Positions 23,134 to 30,514 of a stretch of 64,000 nt of DNA are shown here, in pieces. How positions within the stretch are numbered: position 1 is the stretch's first letter; each line of letters begins with the position of its first letter. The notes under the pieces are model-generated. The model had not been told where the DNA came from. It saw nothing but the letters and a program-made list of their open reading frames with translations, and did not search any database. Position numbers and translations under genes: made by a program. Where the stretch lies: positions 372,001-436,000 of the forward strand of contig JACYFD010000001.1 in the NCBI GenBank assembly GCA_014803435.1. Reading direction: 5' to 3'. The DNA is from Cellulosimicrobium terreum (GTDB lineage: Bacteria > Actinomycetota > Actinomycetes > Actinomycetales > Cellulomonadaceae).

Positions 23134-24624
23134 ATGTCCGACGCCGCCCTCTCCGCGCTCGCTGCGGCCGTGCAGGCCGCGCCCGAGAACGCGCCGCTGC
23201 GCCTGCACTACGCCTCGCTGCTCCTCGCGGCGGGCCGCTCGCTCGGGGCCATCGAGCACGCGAGCGCGGCCCTGCGGCTCGACCCGTCGAGCACCGAGGC
23301 GATCGACGTCCTGCAGCGTGCGGCCGCGGCCGTGAGCGCCGGGACCCCGGCGACGAGCGCCCCGATCCCGAGCACTCCGACCCCGAGCACTCCGACGCCG
23401 AGCACTCCGACGGCGAGCACCCCGACCCCGGGTGCGCCGACTGCGGACTACCCGATCGGACCGCCGCCGCCCTCCGCCGAGACACCACCCCCGGCGTCGT
23501 CCCCACCGCAGGCGTCGTCCCCGCCTCCGGCTCCGGGCGTCGACTGGGCCCGGTTGGAGAACGAGGTCGGGGTGTCGTTCCCGCCTCCGTTCGTCGAGTC
23601 ACCGCCGGCGCCGCCCGGCCCGGCCGAGGCTGACGCTCCCGGGCTCGACGCCGACAGGCCCGACGGCGCCGGACCGGCTCCGGCGAGCGGGCAGCAGTTC
23701 CTCGTGCCCGCGCGCGACGACACCCCCGACGACGCGTCGGACCTCCTCGAGGTGTCGCGCGAGTCGATCACCCTCGCGGACGTCGGCGGCCTCGAGCCGG
23801 TGAAGAAGCGCATCCGTGAGGCGTTCCTCGAGCCGATGCGCAACCAGGCCATCGCGAAGGCGTTCGGCAAGTCGTTGCGCGGCGGGCTCCTGCTCTACGG
23901 GCCCCCGGGGACGGGGAAGACCTTCATGGCGCGCGCGGTCGCGGGCGAGCTGGGGGCCAGGTTCCTCACGGTCACGCTGGCGGACATCCTCGACAAGTAC
24001 ATGGGCGAGAGCGAGCAGAACCTGCACGCCCTGTTCCAGAAGGCGCGGCAGCTCGCGCCCGCGGTGCTGTTCCTCGACGAGGTCGACGCGATCGGCGGCA
24101 AGCGCGCGCAGTACTCCGGATCGTCGGGCATGCGGACGGTCGTCAACCAGCTCCTGCAGGAGATGGACGGCATCGGCTCCGACAACGACGGGCTGTTCAT
24201 CCTCGGCGCGACCAACCACCCGTGGGACGTCGACACCGCGCTCCTCCGCCCGGGCCGCTTCGACCGCGTCGTGCTCGTCCTGCCGCCCGACGAGCCCGCG
24301 CGCGAGGCGATCCTGCGCCACCACCTCGCCGGCCGTCCGGTCGCGGGCATCGATCTGCGCCGGATCGTCGCGCAGACCGACGGCTTCTCGGGTGCGGACC
24401 TCGAGCACCTCGCGGCGACCGCGGCGGAGAAGGCGATGATGGACTCGATCGCCACGGGTCAGGTCCGCCCCATCACGATGGACGACGTGCGCGCAGCGCT
24501 CACCGAGATCCGTCCCTCGACGACCGCCTGGCTGCAGTCCGCGCGCAACGTCGTGACGTTCGCCAACAACGACGGCCGCTACGACGACCTCGCGGCGTAC
24601 CTGCGCGCGCGCCGGATGCTCTGA
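23134..24624 (+). CDS. AAA+ ATPase with N-terminal TPR-like region and Pro-rich linker
   Basis: 496 residues. Residues 1-70 are TPR-like helices (LHYASLLLAAGRSLGAIEHA). Residues about 70-190 are a Pro/Thr/Ser linker with a short repeat (PSTPTPSTPTPSTPTAS). The classical AAA+ domain begins near 215 (ITLADVGGLEPVKKRIREAF) with Walker A GPPGTGKT (about 256-263), Walker B AVLFLDEVDAIGG, sensor-1 ATNHPWD and arginine finger RPGRFDRV. It resembles the VPS4/FtsH-type AAA clade but has no protease or membrane segment. It probably remodels or unfolds protein targets using the TPR region as adaptor. First of three genes. The next starts 11 bases after its stop. AGGAGA precedes the ATG. Confidence 0.88.
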   Translation: MSDAALSALAAAVQAAPENAPLRLHYASLLLAAGRSLGAIEHASAALRLDPSSTEAIDVLQRAAAAVSAGTPATSAPIPSTPTPSTPTPSTPTASTPTPGAPTADYPIGPPPPSAETPPPASSPPQASSPPPAPGVDWARLENEVGVSFPPPFVESPPAPPGPAEADAPGLDADRPDGAGPAPASGQQFLVPARDDTPDDASDLLEVSRESITLADVGGLEPVKKRIREAFLEPMRNQAIAKAFGKSLRGGLLLYGPPGTGKTFMARAVAGELGARFLTVTLADILDKYMGESEQNLHALFQKARQLAPAVLFLDEVDAIGGKRAQYSGSSGMRTVVNQLLQEMDGIGSDNDGLFILGATNHPWDVDTALLRPGRFDRVVLVLPPDEPAREAILRHHLAGRPVAGIDLRRIVAQTDGFSGADLEHLAATAAEKAMMDSIATGQVRPITMDDVRAALTEIRPSTTAWLQSARNVVTFANNDGRYDDLAAYLRARRML

Positions 24625-24634
24625 GGAACGGCAG

Positions 24635-26335
24635 GTGAGCACCACGACCGACCCCGCGGCCGTCGTCTCCCGCGTCGAGACGCTCGTCCAGATGGGACGG
24701 CCCGAGCGCGCGCTGGAGGAGGTGGACCGCGCCCTCGCCTCCGTGCCGGACGACGCCCGCCTCCTCGTGGCGTCCGCCTGGGTGCGCCTGCGCCTGCAAC
24801 GTTCCGCCGAGGCCGTCCCGCTGCTCGAGCAGGCGGTCGCGGCGCGTCCCGACGCGCACGGTGCCCTGCACCTGCTCTCGATCGCGCAGCAGAACACGGG
24901 GGACGTCGCCGCAGCCCGGGACAGTGCCGCGCGTGCCCTCGAGCTCGACCCCGACGACGCGCGCTACCACCTGCAGGTGGCCGACTCCCACCTCGCGGGG
25001 ACGGTCCGCAAGGCAGACCGGGTGATCGCGCGCGAGCGCATCGAGTCGGCTCTCGAGCTCGCGCCGGAGGATCCCGGCCGTCTTCTGGGTGCCGCGCGAC
25101 TGTGGTCGCGGCTCGGCGACGACGACCGGGCCCGTGCGCTGGTCGCACGGGGGCTCGCCGTCGCGCCGGAGCACACCGACCTCCTGTACGCGAACGCGAG
25201 CCTCGCGGTCGACGCCGGGGCCAGCACGAACGCGCTCGGCGGCGTGCTCGCGCTCAACCCCGAGCACGCCGAGGCGGGCTACCTCCTCCACCTGCGCGTG
25301 TGGCAGCAGCTCCTGCGCCTCGTCGGCATGCCCGTGGTGCTCATGGGGTCGGCCGCGCTCGTCGTGACGTTCCTGATGAACGACTCCCTCGTCGGGGGCA
25401 TCGCCGTCTTCGGCTGGATCCTCGTCGCCTGGTTCGTGATCACGGCGGTGCGGGTGCTTCCCGTCCTGGCGCGCGTGCCGCGCGGGCTCCTGCGTCGCAC
25501 CCTGCGCGAGACGGCGACCGGCCGGGCGACCGCCCCGCTGATCGCGGTGACGTGGGTGGGCGCGCTCGCCGGGGTCGTGCTGATCCTCCTCGTGCGCGAC
25601 GCCGTGCTGGTGCGCTGGTTCCTCGTCGCGCTCGCCGCCGCGATCCTCGTGGGAGCGGTGACGAGCACGGTCGCGCACCGTGCGCTCCTGCGCCAGGCGG
25701 ACGAGCTCGGTTACGTCACGCCGGACCGGAGCGGCCTGGCGCGGGTCGCGTCGGTCCGCACCGGCTTCCGGGCGGGCGCGACGTCGCGCCTGGTGATCGT
25801 CGGACTGGTCCTCGTGGTCGTCGCGGCGATCGGTCCCGGTGGCCTGGCCAGGCCCGACGCGCGGGGCGTCGCTCTGCTCGCGGCGGTCGCCTGGACCCTC
25901 CCGCTGCTCATCGGGGTGTGGTCGGCACGGTCGCTCGAGGCGCGGCTGCGGGCCGACGGCGCGACGCCGGTCGGCACGCGGCGTGCGGCCGGCGCGCGCG
26001 ACGTCCTGGGCGGGGTGGTCCTCGGGCTCGTGACGGCGCTGCTCCTCGTCGTCGGCGCGCTCGCGATCGTCGCGGTGCCCGTCACTCCGGGTGCGCACGA
26101 CGCCGACGGTCGGTACACCCCCACGGTCCGGGAGCCGTCGGACGGCTCGACGTGCGCCGGCCGTCCCGCAGGTCGCCTCGTGTGCCTGCAGCGCGAGCGC
26201 GAGGAGCGGATGGAGGAGCTGCAGGAACGCATGGACGGGATCGACATCCCGACCTTCGACGCGCCTGAGCTCGAGCTCCCCGACATGGACCTGCCGAGCG
26301 TGGACGTCCCGGACATCGACGGCGGCACGGGGTAG
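24635..26335 (+). CDS. TPR-containing multi-spanning membrane protein
   Basis: 566 residues. Residues 1-220 are TPR repeats (VETLVQMGRPERALEEVDRA; LLVASAWVRLRLQRSAEAVP; ALHLLSIAQQNTGDVAAARD). Residues about 225-480 contain around seven membrane helices, such as VVLMGSAALVVTFLMND and VVLGLVTALLLVVGALAIV. The external tail has two cysteines (STCAGRPAGRLVCLQRERE) and a run of Asp/Pro/Leu repeats (DAPELELPDMDLPSVDVPD). GTG start with GAGGAAC upstream, 11 bases after the AAA gene. It may dock the TPR/AAA protein at the membrane. The family is unrecognised. Confidence 0.8.
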   Translation: MSTTTDPAAVVSRVETLVQMGRPERALEEVDRALASVPDDARLLVASAWVRLRLQRSAEAVPLLEQAVAARPDAHGALHLLSIAQQNTGDVAAARDSAARALELDPDDARYHLQVADSHLAGTVRKADRVIARERIESALELAPEDPGRLLGAARLWSRLGDDDRARALVARGLAVAPEHTDLLYANASLAVDAGASTNALGGVLALNPEHAEAGYLLHLRVWQQLLRLVGMPVVLMGSAALVVTFLMNDSLVGGIAVFGWILVAWFVITAVRVLPVLARVPRGLLRRTLRETATGRATAPLIAVTWVGALAGVVLILLVRDAVLVRWFLVALAAAILVGAVTSTVAHRALLRQADELGYVTPDRSGLARVASVRTGFRAGATSRLVIVGLVLVVVAAIGPGGLARPDARGVALLAAVAWTLPLLIGVWSARSLEARLRADGATPVGTRRAAGARDVLGGVVLGLVTALLLVVGALAIVAVPVTPGAHDADGRYTPTVREPSDGSTCAGRPAGRLVCLQREREERMEELQERMDGIDIPTFDAPELELPDMDLPSVDVPDIDGGTG

Positions 26336-26389
26336 CACCTGGAGCCGGTCACGTCTCGGCGGCAGGTCCGGTGGGCACGAGGAAGGACG

Positions 26390-27910
26390 ATGATGACGAA
26401 GCGCGACAGGAGGTCCGCGCGCCGCAAGCCCGACACGTCGCGCTTCGTGCAGGTCCGCGATAGCGCGCTGGGCGGCAGCATCGGCGTCGAGGTGTCGACG
26501 GGTCGGGCATGGGTCGGCGTGGACCGTCAGGTCGGCCACGGCTCCGCCGACGCGCTGTTCGCGCTGATGGACGAGCAGTACGTCGCGGAGCTCTCGAGCG
26601 CCTGGTCGATCGGGTCCTTCACCACCGAGTGCTGGTCGGGCCAGCACGAGGATCTGCTCCTGTTCCATCCGGGCATCCGGAGTCGCCCTGAGCGATGGCT
26701 GCCGTCGCGGACCCGGATGCTCCCGCCAGGGTTCATGGGCGAGATCTGGTGGCATGTCGACGCGCTGGGTGCGGCGGTGGACGACGAGCAGGTCGAGATC
26801 TCGCGGAGCCTCGCCGCCGGCACGGCATCGATCACGACGGGTCCCGACGGGGTGAGCGCCATGACGTTCCGTCTCGTCGGCGACGGTGCGTACCCCCGCC
26901 CGGACGCGCTGATCGCCGGCCTGACCGTGGGCGGCGACCGCGAGCAGGCGCGGAGCGTCCTGGGCGACCCCGTGGACGCTGCTCCCGACGTGTACGCCGT
27001 CGAGGCGGATCGCGTGCGGCTCGGGTACGACGATGACGGCCTGGTCGAGATCGTCCTCGAGCGGCCGGTCCGGTCGACGCCGATGCCCGAGGGGCCGATC
27101 CGTGCGTTCTTCGCGGTGCTCGGCGAACCGGAGCACGGTGCGGCCTTCCGGGCGGTGGCGCGTCTCGCCGGCGACAGCTGTAGGGAGTGGCTGGGCTTCG
27201 GGGACCGGCGCCTGGTCACGTTCGACGGTGGCGTGGAGGCGCAGCTCACCGACGCCCGGGTGCTGAGCGCGCGCATCAGGCTGGTGTCGGACGACGGCCC
27301 GGCCTACCGGCACGGGCGGGACCTGCTTCCCGGGGTGGCCTGGCCGCCGTCGCGCGCGGAGGTCCACGGCGTGTTCGGTGCGCCGGCAGCCACGAGTGGC
27401 AGGTTCGACCTCCACCGGTACGGCACGGGCGACCTCGTCGTCGAGTACGGTCCCGATCCAGATCCCGGTCCCGACGGCGAGACGCCGAGCTCGATGACCA
27501 CCGTGCCCCGCGGTGTCAGCGTCTCGCACACGATGTACCGGTGGCGTTCCGGCGAGGTCGCGCTGTTCGTCGATGCGCTGGGCCGCGAGCTGTCTCATCC
27601 GCTCGTCGAGCACGTGCGTGGCCTCGCCGGAGTGCGCCTGGTGACCCGCAACGGTGTGGTCACCGCGGTCGAGATCGGCGGCCGCGGCCACCAGACCGAA
27701 CGCCTCGCGGCCTTCGTCGACGGGATACCGGCCGAACCCACGCGCAAGGACGTCCGGTTGGGCGTGTCGCACCATCTCGGAGACCACGACGATCTCCGGG
27801 ACCTCGATCCGGGCTGGATGCACATCCACTCGTCCGACGGCACCCTGGTCACGACGATCACCGTCAGCCAGGACCCGCCGCCGGACGCCGTCGTGCGACG
27901 TTGGGGTTAG
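26390..27910 (+). CDS. Unknown protein with repeated small alpha-beta units
   Basis: 506 residues, no signal peptide or membrane helix. I do not recognise a family. Three stretches look like diverged copies of a unit of a Gly-rich turn, a helix and a beta-rich tail: LTVGGDREQARSVLGDPVDA followed by VYAVEADRVRLGYDDDGLVE; VAWPPSRAEVHGVFGAPAAT followed by FDLHRYGTGDLVVEYGP; and a weaker one ending VRLVTRNGVVTAVEIGG. This arrangement resembles immunity- or adaptor-like beta-alpha domains. It follows the TPR membrane gene by 54 bases in the same direction, so it may belong to the AAA unit. It converges with the TfoX-like gene. Confidence 0.65.
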   Translation: MMTKRDRRSARRKPDTSRFVQVRDSALGGSIGVEVSTGRAWVGVDRQVGHGSADALFALMDEQYVAELSSAWSIGSFTTECWSGQHEDLLLFHPGIRSRPERWLPSRTRMLPPGFMGEIWWHVDALGAAVDDEQVEISRSLAAGTASITTGPDGVSAMTFRLVGDGAYPRPDALIAGLTVGGDREQARSVLGDPVDAAPDVYAVEADRVRLGYDDDGLVEIVLERPVRSTPMPEGPIRAFFAVLGEPEHGAAFRAVARLAGDSCREWLGFGDRRLVTFDGGVEAQLTDARVLSARIRLVSDDGPAYRHGRDLLPGVAWPPSRAEVHGVFGAPAATSGRFDLHRYGTGDLVVEYGPDPDPGPDGETPSSMTTVPRGVSVSHTMYRWRSGEVALFVDALGRELSHPLVEHVRGLAGVRLVTRNGVVTAVEIGGRGHQTERLAAFVDGIPAEPTRKDVRLGVSHHLGDHDDLRDLDPGWMHIHSSDGTLVTTITVSQDPPPDAVVRRWG

Positions 27911-27949
27911 CCCGTGGATCGGCGGCACGCCTTCCGACCGCCGCGGGTG

Positions 27950-28285
27950 CTACGTCGTCGCCCGGTTGTGCTCCAGGGCGAGGCTGAGCCAGAAGGTCAG
28001 GTGCTCGTCGGTGTCGAGGGACGTCGTGGACACCGAGATCCAACCCGGACCCATCGTCCGGCCGGCCCCCATCTCGGCCTGACCCGCTCCGGGTCGTGAG
28101 ACCAGCTCGTCGTGCCGTTCGGCTGGTACACGGACCAGCAGGTCGCCGTCCTTCCGAGCGCTGACGACCATCTTCTCGTCGACCATGAAGGACCGTCCGC
28201 CGAACATCGGCACCTCGCGGGTCGACGGCTCGTCCCCGAGCAGGGCGCGCAGGCGTTCGACCAGGTCGGCCTGCTGCGTCGTCAT
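27950..28285 (-). CDS. TfoX N-terminal domain protein
   Basis: 111 residues. The TfoX/Sxy N-terminal fold is recognisable in VPMFGGRSFMVDEKMVVSAR and in KDGDLLVRVPAERHDELV. In gamma-proteobacteria the domain belongs to a competence regulator. In actinobacteria it stands alone with unknown function, as here. Last gene of a four-gene leftward unit led by ArsR. The gap to the preceding gene is 13 bases. Confidence 0.85.
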   Translation of the reverse strand: MTTQQADLVERLRALLGDEPSTREVPMFGGRSFMVDEKMVVSARKDGDLLVRVPAERHDELVSRPGAGQAEMGAGRTMGPGWISVSTTSLDTDEHLTFWLSLALEHNRATT

Positions 28286-28298
28286 CGGGCCGCTCCCC

Positions 28299-28658
28299 TC
28301 ACGCCTCGGCCGGCGGTCCGAACGAGAGCCGGTCGAACACCAGGACGCTCTCGACGATCTTGCCGTCCCGCACGGTGAAGCACTCGCCGGCGGGCGCGGT
28401 CGTGGTCGTGGCGGTCTGCGGGTAGTAGAACAGCGCGACCCGGTCCCGTTCCGCGAAGGCGGCGATGTCGGCCAGGCCCGTGAGTGCTGGGGCGAAGCCC
28501 GCGATGTAGCGGCGGTAGGCGTCCTTGCCGGTCAGGTCCTGGCCCGGAGCGCGGCAGGTGACGTCGTCCGCGACCAGGGCCATGGCTCGGTCGACGTCGC
28601 CGCCGGTCCACGCCCGGTGGTACTCCTGGACGATCGCCTGTGCCGAGGGGGGTGTCAT
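28299..28658 (-). CDS. SnoaL-like (NTF2-fold) protein
   Basis: 119 residues with the SnoaL/NTF2 pattern: AIVQEYHRAWTGGDVDRAMA at the N-terminus, DDVTCRAPGQDLTGKDAYRR next and ECFTVRDGKIVESVLVFDRL at the end. Such small barrels act as isomerases, hydrolases or binding proteins. No catalytic pair can be assigned. Third gene of the ArsR-led unit, 28 bases after the SRPBCC gene. Confidence 0.85.
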   Translation of the reverse strand: MTPPSAQAIVQEYHRAWTGGDVDRAMALVADDVTCRAPGQDLTGKDAYRRYIAGFAPALTGLADIAAFAERDRVALFYYPQTATTTTAPAGECFTVRDGKIVESVLVFDRLSFGPPAEA

Positions 28659-28686
28659 GGAGTGCTCCTTCGTCGGTGGTCGCAGC

Positions 28687-29121
28687 TCACCCGTCGATCG
28701 GGTGCCAGTGGTCCGGGCCGGGGTCGCCGCCGGAGGCGGCGGTCCGCAGTCGGGGCACGAAGTGCTCCCAGCCGTCCTGGTGGCCGGCCAGCGCGGTGTC
28801 GGGCAGGCCCGAGTGGGTCAGCTCGACGTGCGTGCCGCGCCCGACGGCGGTCAGTCGGAACTCGACGGTCGAGGCCCCGGCAGGGAGCTCGGGGCTTCCG
28901 GCCATGCCCCAGGAGACGACCACGCGCGTGGGCGGCTCGACGTGCAGGTACTCGCCCCGGATCGCGTACCCGGCGATGTCGACGGCGAACGCGCCGCCCG
29001 GGCGCGGGTCGAGGCCGGCGTGCTGCCCCATCCACGCGGTCATGCCCGCGTCGGTGGTCAGGTACTCGAACACCACCTCGGGTGGCGCCTCGATCTCGAT
29101 CGACGTCACGTACTCAGCCAT
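28687..29121 (-). CDS. SRPBCC (AHSA1-like) domain protein
   Basis: 144 residues. The fold starts YVTSIEIEAPPEVVFEYLTT and continues with AWMGQHAGLDPRPGGAFAVD and the C-terminal GWEHFVPRLRTAASGG typical of activator-of-Hsp90-like SRPBCC proteins. Proteins paired with ArsR in this way are widespread, and their ligand is usually unknown. Its start overlaps the ArsR reading frame by 8 bases (29114-29121). Confidence 0.9.
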   Translation of the reverse strand: MAEYVTSIEIEAPPEVVFEYLTTDAGMTAWMGQHAGLDPRPGGAFAVDIAGYAIRGEYLHVEPPTRVVVSWGMAGSPELPAGASTVEFRLTAVGRGTHVELTHSGLPDTALAGHQDGWEHFVPRLRTAASGGDPGPDHWHPIDG

Positions 29122-29449
29122 GTCCGACGTCCTCGCGCGCCTCGACCGCGGCCTTGAGCGCCACCAGCTGCGTCGGCCAGAAGTCGTCCAGGTAGGACTG
29201 CACCGCGGCGAGCCCGTCCGTGTCCACGGCGAACAGGTGCCGGGTGCCGTCCTTGGTGAGATGAGCCAGGCCGGCAGAGCGGAGCACGCCGAGATGGTGG
29301 GAGGTCGTCTGTTGCGACAGACCGACCTGCTCGGCGATCTGGCCGACGGGTCGAGGTCCCGTCCGCACCACGGCCAGGATCGCGCGGCGGTTCGTGTCGG
29401 CCAGCGCGCGCAGCGCCCGGTCGAGATCGACGGCACGGTCCGTACTCAT
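29114..29449 (-). CDS. ArsR-family regulator
   Basis: 111 residues. The winged helix contains LADTNRRAILAVVRTGPRPV, IAEQVGLSQQTTSHHLGVLR and AGLAHLTKDGTRHLFAVD. It lacks the CxCxxC metal site of ArsR/SmtB sensors, which fits the metal-independent subgroup that controls SRPBCC operons. First gene of a four-gene unit (ArsR, SRPBCC, SnoaL, TfoX). AGAGGAC precedes the ATG. The palindrome at 29491-29506 about 40 bases upstream is its likely own operator. Confidence 0.9.
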   Translation of the reverse strand: MSTDRAVDLDRALRALADTNRRAILAVVRTGPRPVGQIAEQVGLSQQTTSHHLGVLRSAGLAHLTKDGTRHLFAVDTDGLAAVQSYLDDFWPTQLVALKAAVEAREDVGHG

Positions 29450-29490
29450 CGTCGTCCTCTCGCTCGAAGATCACGCCTGAACAACGTAGC

Positions 29491-29506
29491 ACAAGCTAGC
29501 GCTTGT
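29491..29506. promoter_or_regulatory. ArsR operator candidate ACAAGC-N4-GCTTGT
   Basis: A perfect 6-bp-arm palindrome with a 4-base centre, 41 bases upstream of the ArsR start. Its position and AT-richer composition fit an autoregulatory site over the promoter. Confidence 0.55.
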
Positions 29507-29555
29507 ACTCATGACCAAACGTAGAGGAGCTGGTGCGAGCGGCGAGCGCGTGGGG

Positions 29556-30413
29556 TCAGCCCGGCGATCGACGGCGCGTCGCCGTCCGCTGCTCGACGAA
29601 CGCGGCGATGCCGTCGAGCACGATCTGCATGCCGAACCCCATGTCGTCCTGCCACTCGTCGTCGTGCCGTGACCCCGGGGGCGCGGGTGGGTCCGCGCTG
29701 AGGGCGGCGAACAGGTCCGGGTAGTCGTCGGGGTTCGCGAGGTGCTGCAGCACCGTCTCGAAGTCGTGGTACGGGTTGAGCGCGTCGACGGCAGCGGGGT
29801 CGAGCGCGGAGTCCGGCGTGTCGTCCGGCAGCCCGTCCCGGCGTCGCACCGCGTCGGCTGCGGCCCGCCGCGTCTCGAGCTGGACCCTTCCCTCGCCGAG
29901 CACGTGCTGGGCCAGCAGGCCGATGACCTGGAGCTTCTCGTCCGGGGTGAGGGCGAGGTGGCGCATGATCGCGAACGCGCGGTCGAGCCACGCCACGCGG
30001 TTCGGCCCGAGCCGCACGGTCGGCAGGGGCAGCTCGAGGAACCACGGGCGCGCGAGGAGCCCCTCGATCTGCGCGCGGGTCCACGCCTCGAGCCCGGCGC
30101 GCCAGTCGTCGCCGTCGTAGGCGGGCATCTCGAGGTCTCCGGCGACGGTCTCGGCCATGAGCGCGAGCAGCTCGTCCTTGCTCGTGACGTAGCGGTAGAG
30201 CGCCATGGACGAGTAGCCGACCGACTCGCCCACACGGGCCATCGACACCGCGTCGAGACCTTCGGCGTCCGCGATCTGCATCGCCGCCCGCACGACCTGC
30301 TCGACGCTCAGTGCCGGCTTGGGTCCCCGACGTCGCGGGGCGTCCCGATCCCACAGGCGCTGCAGCGTGGGGGAGACCGAGGGCTCGGGGGTGCCGGTCA
30401 GGTCATCGTCCAT
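29556..30413 (-). CDS. TetR/AcrR-family regulator with TetR_C_1-type ligand domain
   Basis: 285 residues. A variable N-terminal arm leads to the helix-turn-helix region ALSVEQVVRAAMQIADAEGL, then VSMARVGESVGYSSMALYRY and VTSKDELLALMAETV. A long ligand domain follows (AWTRAQIEGLLARPWFLELP). This size and pattern match TetR_C_1 regulators, which usually control divergent DrrAB-type drug exporters, exactly the neighbour here. The ATG at 30413 has GGAGGATG upstream. The longer frame would cover the promoter of the exporter. It likely represses the ABC genes and itself. Confidence 0.88.
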   Translation of the reverse strand: MDDDLTGTPEPSVSPTLQRLWDRDAPRRRGPKPALSVEQVVRAAMQIADAEGLDAVSMARVGESVGYSSMALYRYVTSKDELLALMAETVAGDLEMPAYDGDDWRAGLEAWTRAQIEGLLARPWFLELPLPTVRLGPNRVAWLDRAFAIMRHLALTPDEKLQVIGLLAQHVLGEGRVQLETRRAAADAVRRRDGLPDDTPDSALDPAAVDALNPYHDFETVLQHLANPDDYPDLFAALSADPPAPPGSRHDDEWQDDMGFGMQIVLDGIAAFVEQRTATRRRSPG

Positions 30414-30434
30414 GCCGCCATCCTCCCGCGGGTG

Positions 30435-30463
30435 TTGACCGGACGCGAAACTGCATCTACCGT
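30435..30463 (+). promoter_or_regulatory. Promoter of the ABC exporter
   Basis: TTGACC (30435-30440), 17 bp, TACCGT (30458-30463) precedes the ATP-binding gene. AAAAGGAG (30501-30508) is its ribosome site. AAACTG (30448-30453) and CAGTTT (30483-30488) flank the start region as a loose inverted repeat that the divergent TetR could use. Confidence 0.5.
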
Positions 30464-30514
30464 AAAGTGCGGATGCTATAAACAGTTTGGGCACTACGCC
30501 AAAAGGAGTCAGTC

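Noticed and set aside
24500-27928. 1142-codon open frame on the - strand opposite the AAA unit
   Set aside because: Low-complexity Arg/Asp/Gly composition and spans two well-supported + strand genes.
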